Source of the DNA: Planctomycetota bacterium
GTDB taxonomy: Bacteria > Planctomycetota > JACOTG01 > JAJDCM01
Assembly (NCBI GenBank): GCA_029260825.1
Contig: JAJDCM010000330.1
Span: forward strand, 1-52,975
Direction: 5' to 3'
DNA length: 52,975 nucleotides
In this document: positions 1 to 7,140 of the stretch, piece after piece
How positions within the stretch are numbered: position 1 is the stretch's first letter
Layout of the letters: the number at the start of each line of letters is the position of its first letter
Made by a program: the position numbers and the translations under genes
Notes under the pieces: model-generated
Seen by the model: only the letters and a program-made list of their open reading frames with translations
Databases searched by the model: none
What the model was told of the DNA's origin: nothing

Positions 1-2
1 TC

Positions 3-830
3 CTTCACGACATCTTGTATCGCGTCATCACGATTGCCGGCCCCATCGGTGCGGTCCTCTCCATCACGTTGGTGTCGATCACCACGCTTCAATCCGGGAT
101 TTCGTTCGCCCCGCAGCGCCTTGCCTTCAATCTGGATCGAATCAACCCCATCAAGGGGATCGGAAAACTCTTCAAGCTGAGAAGCCTGGTCACACTCCTC
201 ACATCTCTGCTCAAGATCACGGCCATCGTCGGCGTCCTTTTTTTCAGCGTCAAGGCATCCCTTCCGCTCGTCGCCAACCTGGGCGAAACCGATCTGGAGC
301 TCGGCCTCATGACCGGCGGAGAGATCGTTCTCAAGACGATCCTTCAGGTGACCCTGGTCATCCTCGTCATAGCAACCCTGGATTTCATCTATCAAAGGTG
401 GCAACACAGCAAAGACCTGATGATGTCCAAACAAGAGGTCAAAGACGAGAACAAGACGGCAGAGGGTGATCCCAAGCTCAAGTCCAGGATCCGATCCATG
501 CAGAGAAGCATCGCAACCGGACAGATGCTTGAGGACGTCGCCGAAGCAGACGTGATCGTGACGAATCCTCACCGGATCGCGGTCGCGCTGAAGTATCGAA
601 AAGACGACGATCTCGCCCCCATTGTTCTGGCCAAGGGGATGAATCTGATCGCCAAGAAGATCCGCCATATCGCTCGAAAGAACGGGATTCCCATCATCGA
701 GAACAAGCCGCTCGCTCGAGCTCTGTATAGCACCGTCGATGTCGGCGGTACGATTCCTGAGAAACTCTACCAGGCGGTGGCGGAAGTACTCGCCTTCGTT
801 CATCGCATTCGTGAGCAACGTCAATCATGA
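3..830 (+). CDS. flhB: FlhB, flagellar export-gate protein (5' end outside window)
   Basis: FlhB is the membrane protein of the flagellar type III export gate that helps switch substrates from rod/hook to filament type. The frame is open to the window edge, so the N-terminus (first membrane segments) is missing. The visible part has two hydrophobic segments followed by the charged cytoplasmic domain (KDLMMSKQEVKDE, then TGQMLEDVAEADVIVTNP). The autocleavage motif, normally NPTH, reads NPHR at bases 564-575, with Asn-Pro kept and the following two residues changed. No indel explains this because the flanking VIVTNP and AVAL keep normal spacing. The stop overlaps the flhA start (ATGA), implying coupled translation. 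Confidence 0.95.
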   Translation, partial: LHDILYRVITIAGPIGAVLSITLVSITTLQSGISFAPQRLAFNLDRINPIKGIGKLFKLRSLVTLLTSLLKITAIVGVLFFSVKASLPLVANLGETDLELGLMTGGEIVLKTILQVTLVILVIATLDFIYQRWQHSKDLMMSKQEVKDENKTAEGDPKLKSRIRSMQRSIATGQMLEDVAEADVIVTNPHRIAVALKYRKDDDLAPIVLAKGMNLIAKKIRHIARKNGIPIIENKPLARALYSTVDVGGTIPEKLYQAVAEVLAFVHRIREQRQS

Positions 831-2905
831 CAGCACTCGAAGAACAACAAGACAAAAAGTCTGGTGCAATGCACACCCTTGACGCAGCCGTTGCGCTTGG
901 CGTGGTGGGCATTCTCATCGTTCTTCTGGTTCCGATTCCGTCGTTCCTCATGGACATTCTTCTTTCCTTCAACATCTCGCTGGCCATCCTGACCCTGCTG
1001 ACAATTTTGCACACCAAGCGGGCCCTCGAGATGTCGACGTTTCCAACGATCCTCCTGCTGGTCACCCTCCTTCGACTGGCGCTCAACGTAGCTTCCACCC
1101 GATTGATTCTGCTCAAAGCAGACGCCGGATCGGTCATCTTCTCCTTTGGAGATTTTGTGGTCGGGGGTAATCTCCTGGTCGGCGTGGTCATATTCCTGAT
1201 CCTCGTCATTATTCAGTTTGTCGTGATCACGAAGGGTGCCACTCGAGTCTCCGAAGTCGCGGCACGATTCACTCTCGACGCAATGCCCGGCAAGCAGATG
1301 GCCATCGATGCCGATCTCAATGCCGGTTTGATCTCGGAGTCCGATGCCAGGGAGCGTCGCGAATCCGTTCAGCAGGAAGCCGAATTCTATGGCGCCATGG
1401 ACGGTGCCAGTAAGTTCATCCGTGGCGAGGCCATTGCCGGACTGATCATCACGGCGATCAACGTTCTTGGCGGCATGGGTGTTGGAGTGAGTCAGGGAGA
1501 CACCATCCTCGAGGCGCTTCGGCGCTACGCGATCCTGACCATCGGTGATGGCCTGGTGACCCAGATCCCGGCTCTCTTCATCTCCACCGCGGCTGGTATC
1601 CTCGTGACGAAGGCCTCTTCGAAGTCCTACCTTCCGCGCGAGCTCACCATGCAGTTCCTGAGACGTCCCAAAGCGGTCGGACTCTCCGGAGTCATGATCT
1701 TACTCCTGGGCCTGACTCCAGGGCTCCCCAAGGTTCCCTTTTTCGTCCTGGCCATCGTCCTCGGCGGAATCTTCTTCGCGATCAACAAACGGGACAAGGA
1801 CGCTTCAAAAGCGGAAGAAGAAAAGGAAGATGCGGAGGGTGCGGAGGGCGATGCGGATGAGATCGATCAGCTTCTTCTGGTGGATCGACTCGGCATCGAG
1901 CTCGGCTACAAGCTCGTTTCTCTTGTCAAGCCGGAGGCAGGAGGAGGGCTCCTCGATCACATCACAAACCTGAGAAAGCAGCTTGTGATCGAAAAAGGAT
2001 TCGTGATTCCGCCGATCCGGGTAAGAGACAACCTACAGATTGACTCGTGCCACTATCGCATTCTCCTGGGAGGAGAAGAAATCGCCCAGGGAGACGTGCT
2101 CCCCGAATATCTGCTCGCTCTTGGCCCTCAAGATGCTGGCCAGGAACTGAACGGAATCCCCGCCGTTGAACCGACGTTCGGTCTTCCGGCACTTTGGATC
2201 ACCCCTGATCGGCGCAGCCAGGCGGAGCTTGCCAACTTCACGGTTGTCGAGCCGGTATCGGTCCTCGTAACACATCTGACCGAGGTCATTCGTTCCCGAT
2301 CCCACGAAATTCTCACCCGAGATGATGTCCAGACACTCCTTGATTCGGTCAAGGAACACTCTCCGGTCGTGGTGAACGAACTCGTTCCCGGAGCCCTTCC
2401 GCTCGGCGAGGTTCAAAAGGTATTTCAAAACCTACTCCGGGAAGGAGTCGGAATTCGCAACCTCCCCCTCATTCTGGAAACCATCGCCGACAATGTCGGA
2501 AAGTCGAAGGATCCGGATATTCTGACCGAACTTGTCCGGCATCGCCTTTCCCATTCCATCTGCCGAACTCATCAGGACGAAACCGGTAGCCTCTCGGTGA
2601 TCACACTGGCTCCCGAGCTGGAAAACAAGCTCGTCAACTACACCAAGAAGAACGGACAGATTGGGGCCGACGGGCTCAACCCCACGTTCGTACAGACCCT
2701 TCTCGGGCAGGTTTCCGACCTCTTCAAGAACGCGCTTCACCGGGGCAAGGAACCTGTCTTGCTCGTTCGTGGCACCATTCGACGCCTTCTGAGTGATGTC
2801 GTCTACGGTGTCATACCCAAGGCCGCCGTTGTCTCCTACAACGAAGTCGCGACGGCAAAGAACATCGAACCCTTAGGAACTATTGATGCAACGTACGTTG
2901 ACTAA
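827..2905 (+). CDS. flhA: FlhA, flagellar export-gate protein
   Basis: FlhA forms the nonameric ring of the flagellar type III export gate and docks substrates and chaperones. The 692-aa length is normal. Hydrophobic membrane segments fill about residues 20-325, interrupted by the conserved cytoplasmic FHIPEP loop (LDAMPGKQMAIDADLNAG, about 150-167). An acidic linker (about 329-350) leads into the soluble C-terminal export domain. The ATG lies in the ATGA overlap with flhB. It is followed after 44 bp by flhF, so flhB-flhA-flhF-flhG probably form one transcript. Nothing odd was seen in the sequence. Confidence 0.98.
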   Translation: MTALEEQQDKKSGAMHTLDAAVALGVVGILIVLLVPIPSFLMDILLSFNISLAILTLLTILHTKRALEMSTFPTILLLVTLLRLALNVASTRLILLKADAGSVIFSFGDFVVGGNLLVGVVIFLILVIIQFVVITKGATRVSEVAARFTLDAMPGKQMAIDADLNAGLISESDARERRESVQQEAEFYGAMDGASKFIRGEAIAGLIITAINVLGGMGVGVSQGDTILEALRRYAILTIGDGLVTQIPALFISTAAGILVTKASSKSYLPRELTMQFLRRPKAVGLSGVMILLLGLTPGLPKVPFFVLAIVLGGIFFAINKRDKDASKAEEEKEDAEGAEGDADEIDQLLLVDRLGIELGYKLVSLVKPEAGGGLLDHITNLRKQLVIEKGFVIPPIRVRDNLQIDSCHYRILLGGEEIAQGDVLPEYLLALGPQDAGQELNGIPAVEPTFGLPALWITPDRRSQAELANFTVVEPVSVLVTHLTEVIRSRSHEILTRDDVQTLLDSVKEHSPVVVNELVPGALPLGEVQKVFQNLLREGVGIRNLPLILETIADNVGKSKDPDILTELVRHRLSHSICRTHQDETGSLSVITLAPELENKLVNYTKKNGQIGADGLNPTFVQTLLGQVSDLFKNALHRGKEPVLLVRGTIRRLLSDVVYGVIPKAAVVSYNEVATAKNIEPLGTIDATYVD

Positions 2906-2949
2906 CCAGAACATCGAACACCAACTCTGGAAAACACCGGTCAAACATC

Positions 2950-3945
2950 ATGAGTAAACAGATACGTCGATACCGAGGGGCCAACGCTCAAGCCCTTCTT
3001 CGTCAGATCGAAGACGACAATCTCATCGGAGCGACTCTGGTAACGAGCCGATCCTTGCCGTCAACAAATCAAGATGAAGAAGAGATCCTTGAATTGACCG
3101 TTCAATGCGACGAGAGCCTCAGCCGTCTCGAGTACCTTCGCAAGCGATGGCAAACCGAGCGCAGCCTCCCCCAGCAAATAAGCGAGCTCCTCCAAAAACA
3201 CGAGGTCTCGCCGTCTACGCTTCAATACCTCGTCAATCGAGTCTCGGCGGTGGAAAGCGGAATCCCGACAGATTCGGACCTATTCATCCACGCCATTTCG
3301 AAACTCTTGACCCGATCCCTCCGCATGGATCCACGATCGACAAGGCCAAGAAGCAACGAAGTCAGCGTCCTCATCGGCCCTCCCAGCAGTGGGAAGTCGA
3401 CGGTTGCCGCCGCGTTCATCAACAAGGGATGTGCGATCATCCATGACGAACCGGCCAAGACCGACGGGTTCGACCTCGATCTCTACGCCAAAGACCTCGG
3501 CGCAGCGATCAAGGGCCTGCGTCAGTCATCCGATCTCCGGCAGGCGCTCCTTTCTACCGCCCCAACCGGTGGCGCGGTGTTGGACAGCAATCGACTGTGG
3601 CGATCTCCTCATGGTGCACTCATCTCCATTTGTGATGATGAGCGTCTTGAAGCCGCCTGGCGCCTTCGCTACCACCTTGTTCTTGATGCAGCGAGCCTCG
3701 ACGAAAACGATGAGGAACTCGAAGAATTCTTTCGATGTCCGATCTCATCCGTCATCGTTACCGGTCTTGACAGAGCGAATACGTATGGCCCTCTTCTTGA
3801 CTTTCTCGTCAACCGAGGAATCTCTCTCAGCTACATCGGCACGGGAGCTCAGCCCGGAACGGACCTGGAACCCGCATCGGGGGAACTTCTTGCACGATGG
3901 CTCACGGTGAAGTGGGCTGAAATGGACGGAGAAACAACCAAATGA
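2950..3945 (+). CDS. flhF: FlhF-like SRP-type GTPase with degraded GTPase motifs
   Basis: FlhF is an SRP-family GTPase that helps set flagellar position and number. Three things support the call: its place between flhA and flhG, the N-terminal KQIRRYRGANAQALLRQI (FlhF B-domain-like), and an NG-like domain from about residue 138. The P-loop is GPPSSGKS (143-150). The other GTPase motifs are eroded. No DTxR G2 motif is visible, DTAGR is replaced by LDSNR (211-215), TKLD is TGLD (271-274), and the GQxVPxDL stretch is TGAQPGTDL (298-306). Nucleotide binding may remain but hydrolysis is doubtful. The 331-aa length is on the short side. The stop overlaps the next start. Confidence 0.85.
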   Translation: MSKQIRRYRGANAQALLRQIEDDNLIGATLVTSRSLPSTNQDEEEILELTVQCDESLSRLEYLRKRWQTERSLPQQISELLQKHEVSPSTLQYLVNRVSAVESGIPTDSDLFIHAISKLLTRSLRMDPRSTRPRSNEVSVLIGPPSSGKSTVAAAFINKGCAIIHDEPAKTDGFDLDLYAKDLGAAIKGLRQSSDLRQALLSTAPTGGAVLDSNRLWRSPHGALISICDDERLEAAWRLRYHLVLDAASLDENDEELEEFFRCPISSVIVTGLDRANTYGPLLDFLVNRGISLSYIGTGAQPGTDLEPASGELLARWLTVKWAEMDGETTK

Positions 3946-4757
3946 TGAAGACCGATCGAAAGTCTCTGTCAACTCATCTAAAAACACGTCATCCCTTCAC
4001 TCTGACCGTGACCAGTGGCAAGGGTGGTGTTGGCAAGACCTGCATTTCCGTCAACCTCGCCATCGCTCTCCAGAAGCACGGCATCTCGACCCTGCTTGTC
4101 GATCTGGATCAAGGGCTTGCAAACGTCGACGTGCTTCTTCGGCTTTGTCCGGGCAACACATTGCACAGCTACCTGGATGAGCAGAGCTCACTGGAGGACT
4201 GTGTTCAGAAAGGGCCCGAGGGCCTGCGGTTCATCGCAAATCGATCCGGAAAAGAAGGGTCTCGGATCCTGGGCTTGAAAGAACTGAACGGAATCATTCA
4301 TGACCTCGCCAGGATCGATTGCCCTCCTGAAGTCATCCTCCTCGACACGGGAGCCGGTATTTCCGAAACCGTCCTCTCCTGCTCCGCAATGAGCGATGAA
4401 ACGATTCTCGTGACCACCCCCGAGCCCACGGCAATCACGGACGCCTATGCAATGGTCAAGGCAATCCACCGGAAACGAAGTTCAGCGGTGGTTCATCTGC
4501 TACCCAACAGGGTGCGATCGATCGAAGAAGCTCACAAGACGACCAATAAACTCACGAGCGTCGCCAAGAAATTCCTCGATTTCGACCTCTGCAACTTCGG
4601 GTGGATTCAAGAGGATGACATGGTTCAACAGTCAGTCCAGAAGCAGGTCCCCCTCCTCCTGGAATCTCCAGGTTGCCCCGCTTCGAGGAACATTCGATTC
4701 CTGGCAGCCCAGATGTCCAGCACGATCCGGAAACATCAGGTGTTGAACAATGATTGA
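3942..4757 (+). CDS. flhG: FlhG (FleN/MinD-like ATPase)
   Basis: FlhG is a MinD/ParA-type ATPase that works with FlhF and sigma-54 regulators to limit flagellar number. The deviant Walker A motif SGKGGVGKT sits at residues 25-33, followed by LLVDLDQGLANVDVLL (switch region) and VILLDTGAGIS (Walker B). The 271-aa length fits the family. The start ATGATG overlaps the flhF stop. The C-terminal amphipathic membrane-targeting helix seen in MinD relatives is not obvious. A sigma-54 activator of the FleQ type, the usual FlhG partner, would have to be one of the two NtrC-family proteins elsewhere in this window. That link is inference. Confidence 0.95.
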   Translation: MMKTDRKSLSTHLKTRHPFTLTVTSGKGGVGKTCISVNLAIALQKHGISTLLVDLDQGLANVDVLLRLCPGNTLHSYLDEQSSLEDCVQKGPEGLRFIANRSGKEGSRILGLKELNGIIHDLARIDCPPEVILLDTGAGISETVLSCSAMSDETILVTTPEPTAITDAYAMVKAIHRKRSSAVVHLLPNRVRSIEEAHKTTNKLTSVAKKFLDFDLCNFGWIQEDDMVQQSVQKQVPLLLESPGCPASRNIRFLAAQMSSTIRKHQVLNND

Positions 4758-4995
4758 TCCACTGGCCAGAATCGCCGCCTGCTACGCAGCAGGACTCGTC
4801 TTCTGCGTGGTCTGGATGATCGGGGTCTTTCGAGGATCACCGCTACTACCAGCTTGTACTCGCTCGATCATAGCCGCCGCCGGCACCTTCATGATCGTGT
4901 GGATATTCATTCATTTTTCGGTACGAATCCTCTTTCACGGGCTCGCGTCAAAGGCCCACGCAAAGAAGATTTCAGACAAGACAGAAACAGGATAG
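4750..4995 (+). CDS. small two-helix membrane protein, unknown
   Basis: An 81-aa protein whose start lies inside the last codons of flhG, so it is probably translationally coupled. Two hydrophobic helices are visible (about residues 8-27 and 40-62), followed by a short basic tail (SKAHAKKISDKTETG). Flagellar loci often carry such small membrane proteins behind flhG, but I do not recognise this one. The function is unknown. Its position suggests a role in motor placement or export. Confidence 0.75.
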   Translation: MIDPLARIAACYAAGLVFCVVWMIGVFRGSPLLPACTRSIIAAAGTFMIVWIFIHFSVRILFHGLASKAHAKKISDKTETG

Positions 4996-5044
4996 GGAGT
5001 GAATGTCTGGAGATCATTCCTACCCGCAGATGTGAGGTAAACCC

Positions 5045-5224
5045 ATGGGAGATTCGATTCGCGTTCCCGAAACTAACCCTGACTTCGATCATGGAAGCTC
5101 AGGGGGTTTTCATTCCGGCAAACGGAAAAAAAAGCCGAAAGAAGAAAAGACAAAACACGAAAAGAAAAGGCCTGTCGACTCGACAAAGAACGACCAAGAC
5201 GGATCGATCGACATCATCCTGTGA
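5045..5224 (+). CDS. small lysine-rich protein (59 aa), unknown
   Basis: A short open frame beginning ATG (MGDSIRVPETNPDFDHGSS) and ending with a TGA that overlaps a GTG start option of the next gene (GTGA). The middle is very basic (KRKKKPKEEKTKHEKKR), followed by an acidic end (DQDGSIDIIL). It has no membrane segment and no cysteine. The tight packing between co-directional genes is the main evidence that it is real. I recognise no family. A small RNA- or membrane-binding adaptor is possible but unsupported. Confidence 0.55.
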   Translation: MGDSIRVPETNPDFDHGSSGGFHSGKRKKKPKEEKTKHEKKRPVDSTKNDQDGSIDIIL

Positions 5225-5232
5225 GACCAAAC

Positions 5233-5430
5233 ATGAGCGAAATCAAGAAGACCTCGATCATCAAAAGTGAAAAGATCAAGACTTCAACAAGCGAGGTGAT
5301 CTACGGGTCGTCCGGCGAGAATGCAAAGCCAAGAGTAGAAGTGACGAGGCAAGACGGAAAAGTGAAAGACTTCCGCATTCGGTGTAGCTGCGGCGAGATC
5401 GTCCACCTCGAATGTCAGTACAATGACTAA
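5233..5430 (+). CDS. small Cys-motif (zinc-binding-like) protein
   Basis: A 65-aa protein from ATG. An in-frame GTG 12 bases upstream, overlapping the previous stop, is the alternative start. The C-terminal half ends in FRIRCSCGEIVHLECQYND, with CxCG and a third cysteine, a compact arrangement like a zinc-ribbon remnant, preceded by beta-strand-like VEVTRQDGKV. The N-terminus is hydrophilic. The family is not recognised. It sits between the lysine-rich protein and two lipoprotein genes in the same transcript. Confidence 0.7.
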   Translation: MSEIKKTSIIKSEKIKTSTSEVIYGSSGENAKPRVEVTRQDGKVKDFRIRCSCGEIVHLECQYND

Positions 5431-5446
5431 GGGAAAGGAACACCCC

Positions 5447-5926
5447 ATGAACTTCCGGATTCGTTGCACCATGGCCTTCTTCGCGGTATTTGCGGCCACC
5501 CTGTTCACCGGCTGCCGTGCCCTCCAGGGTCCTCCCGTGGATGTTCACTACGTAGCCCACGACGAAGGCCCGCGAAACTACCTTGCCAAGGGACCGACCG
5601 TCCAGCTGAGCGAGTCGATCCCTGCAACCGACTCACCTCTGAAAACTCTTCAGAATGCTCTGGCAGAGCTTGACCAGCTCCGGATGAAGCACGCGGAGCT
5701 CGTCAATTCCTATGCCGACCTGGAGACGGATCGGAGCACCCTCGCTACCGAGATCGATCGAATTCACACGCTCAACGAATCTCTTCTGGTCTCTCAGAGA
5801 GAGTCGGAAAAATCCTACAACGAGGTCATGGATCGTCTTCTTCAGCTCAAACTTGAAAAAGTCCGGCTGGAGAAGAAGAACGTTCAACTCAAGCTGGAAC
5901 AAATCGTGGCGGAGCGGACAAAGTGA
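5447..5926 (+). CDS. lipoprotein with long coiled coil
   Basis: The ATG at 5447 is preferred over one at 5423 because it has a Shine-Dalgarno-like AAAGGA about seven bases upstream and gives a clean lipoprotein signal: MNFRIRCTMAFFAVFAATLF ending in a lipobox, FTGC. After a linker of about 60 residues the rest is heptad-rich (LAELDQLRMKHAELVNSYADL and on), predicting a coiled coil of about 100 residues to the C-terminus. This is a periplasm-facing rod-like protein anchored in a membrane. I do not recognise the family. Location behind flhG and before a second lipoprotein suggests a flagellar envelope role (inference). Confidence 0.8.
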   Translation: MNFRIRCTMAFFAVFAATLFTGCRALQGPPVDVHYVAHDEGPRNYLAKGPTVQLSESIPATDSPLKTLQNALAELDQLRMKHAELVNSYADLETDRSTLATEIDRIHTLNESLLVSQRESEKSYNEVMDRLLQLKLEKVRLEKKNVQLKLEQIVAERTK

Positions 5927-6549
5927 TGAGAATCCCCTACGCCGCCCTCTCTCTTACGCTCGTGCTTGCCGGAGGATGTGCCACCCAGAAGGTAGCTCCT
6001 CCTACGGCGAGCTACCGGGGCGAGTCCCTCGAAAGAAAATCGTTTCGACGGGTACTTCTCCTACCCCTCGTGTCAGATCAAGCCTTTCCGACCGAGGAGC
6101 AAATGGTCGAGGAAATGCTCTTTGAGGAACTCAAGAACGTCTCCTGGTTTGAAGTTCTTCGCTCGGATTTTGCTCCGGATCTGGACACCCTGGCTCGGCG
6201 AGCCTGGATGAGCGGCTCCATACCCGCCGCCGACCTTCTTTCTCTCGGGAAGCGGTATCGGGTCGATGGGGTCTGCATCGCGAAATTATCCACCTACAGC
6301 CCCTATCCACCTCAAAGACTGGGGATCAAGGCCCATCTATTCACAGTGGAAACAGGAGCTGTCGCCTGGGCGGGTGATGTGGTGGTGGACATGAGGACGG
6401 ATGCGGCAATGACCAGGGCTCAGGAGTACTTCGAGGCAACGTCCTCTTCGGATGAATCGCTCTATGGATGGAACCTCATTCATCTTTCCCCCATGAGGTT
6501 CTCTCAGTTCAGCTGCAACACTCTTCTCGAAACGCTGGATCCGCGGTAA
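5926..6549 (+). CDS. lipoprotein, FlgO/LpoB-like fold suspected
   Basis: A 207-aa protein. The ATG overlaps the previous stop by one base (TGATG), with a GTG one codon earlier as alternative. The signal peptide ends LVLAGGC, a clear lipobox. The mature part has RRVLLLPLVSD, then a helix with VEEMLFEELKNVSWFEVLRS, then DGVCIAKLSTYSPYPPQRLG and a strand pair VETGAVAWAGDVVVD. This order resembles outer-membrane lipoproteins of the FlgO/LpoB/CsgG type, where a 'make X, find variants' domain faces the periplasm. The resemblance is by eye only. It ends seven bases before the convergent flgM-like gene. Confidence 0.8.
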   Translation: MRIPYAALSLTLVLAGGCATQKVAPPTASYRGESLERKSFRRVLLLPLVSDQAFPTEEQMVEEMLFEELKNVSWFEVLRSDFAPDLDTLARRAWMSGSIPAADLLSLGKRYRVDGVCIAKLSTYSPYPPQRLGIKAHLFTVETGAVAWAGDVVVDMRTDAAMTRAQEYFEATSSSDESLYGWNLIHLSPMRFSQFSCNTLLETLDPR

Positions 6550-6556
6550 CCGGACC

Positions 6557-6883
6557 CTATTCTTCCAGAAGATCTTCCTCGGGAACCAGTCCGAGTAGAA
6601 TATCCGAGAGCCGCTTCAGACCCTCCGGCGTATCCAGCTCCCCTTCGTCCAGCTTCTTCTTGACCTGATCGATTCGCTCGGTTCTCACATCGTTTTCCGA
6701 CAGAGCCCTTTCCTTCGCCTCTTGCACCCGGCTAAGAAGGTCACTCAGATCGAGGACGGCTCCATCCTTGGCTCCAAATGCCCCGGGAGAGCGAGCTTCT
6801 GAAGGGCCCCTTCTGTCCTCCGGCCCGTTGGTCTTCCCTGCATCTCGCAGAGGGAACTGGCCATCCGTATTCCCGATCTTCAT
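6557..6883 (-). CDS. flgM: FlgM-like anti-sigma-28 factor
   Basis: FlgM holds sigma-28 inactive until the hook is complete and is then exported. This 108-aa protein begins MKIGN and has a disordered, charged N-terminal half. The C-terminal half shows RTERIDQVKKKLDEGELDTPEGLKRLSDILL, the layout of the FlgM sigma-binding helices (R-x-x-KV/I-x-x-G-x-Y/x-D-x-xE). The match is at the level of pattern, so the call is probable rather than certain. It is transcribed opposite to its neighbours and has a sigma-28-like promoter candidate upstream on its own strand. Confidence 0.75.
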   Translation of the reverse strand: MKIGNTDGQFPLRDAGKTNGPEDRRGPSEARSPGAFGAKDGAVLDLSDLLSRVQEAKERALSENDVRTERIDQVKKKLDEGELDTPEGLKRLSDILLGLVPEEDLLEE

Positions 6884-6914
6884 CGAATCAAATCCTCCCG
6901 TTTGGGGGGCCGTT

Positions 6915-6952
6915 GCCGGCTATTTCTTCCGCTCCCCGGCAATTCCTTCCGG
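6915..6952 (+). promoter_or_regulatory. tandem enhancer-like sites upstream of fliK
   Basis: Two related sequences exactly 20 bp (two helical turns) apart: GCCGGCTATTTCTTCCG and CCCGGCAATTCCTTCCGG. The second is identical over 18 bases to a site upstream of flgF. Both loci carry a sigma-54 promoter roughly 120-150 bases downstream, the normal geometry for NtrC-family enhancer binding. Which of the two NtrC-family proteins binds is not known. Confidence 0.6.
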
Positions 6953-6978
6953 ATTCCGGGAGCATCATCCAAGGAGTC

Positions 6979-7006
6979 TTATCGAGCGATCCTTCGAATT
7001 TCTTGA
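6979..7006 (-). promoter_or_regulatory. candidate sigma-28-type promoter of flgM
   Basis: On the minus strand TCAA, then 16 bases, then CTCGATAA (six of eight matches to GCCGATAA). It lies about 100 bases before the flgM start. The spacer is one base longer than in the three filament-gene promoters of this window. Self-induction of flgM by sigma-28 is common, so the arrangement makes sense, but the match is modest. Confidence 0.4.
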
Positions 7007-7086
7007 TGTTCTTCAAACTCCACGTCGTTGCGCACCACCGCCCTAGCTCGGGAACCCATCAGAAATCCCATTCTCGGACCCATGAG

Positions 7087-7103
7087 TTGGTATGCGCATT
7101 GCG
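7087..7103 (+). promoter_or_regulatory. sigma-54 promoter of fliK-flgD-flgE
   Basis: TTGGTATGCGCATTGCG has GG and GC separated by ten bases, matching the -24/-12 consensus TGGCAC-N5-TTGC in the key positions. Transcription would start near 7114, about 27 bases before the fliK start. The rest of the 257-base gap (6884-7140) holds the enhancer-like repeats and the flgM promoter candidate. Confidence 0.75.
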
Positions 7104-7140
7104 TAGGTGAGAGAGCGAACATCTTTTTCGAGGAAGCACA

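Noticed and set aside
561..578. Frameshift as an explanation for the FlhB NPHR motif
   Set aside because: Residues on both sides keep family spacing and frame, so substitution is the simpler reading.
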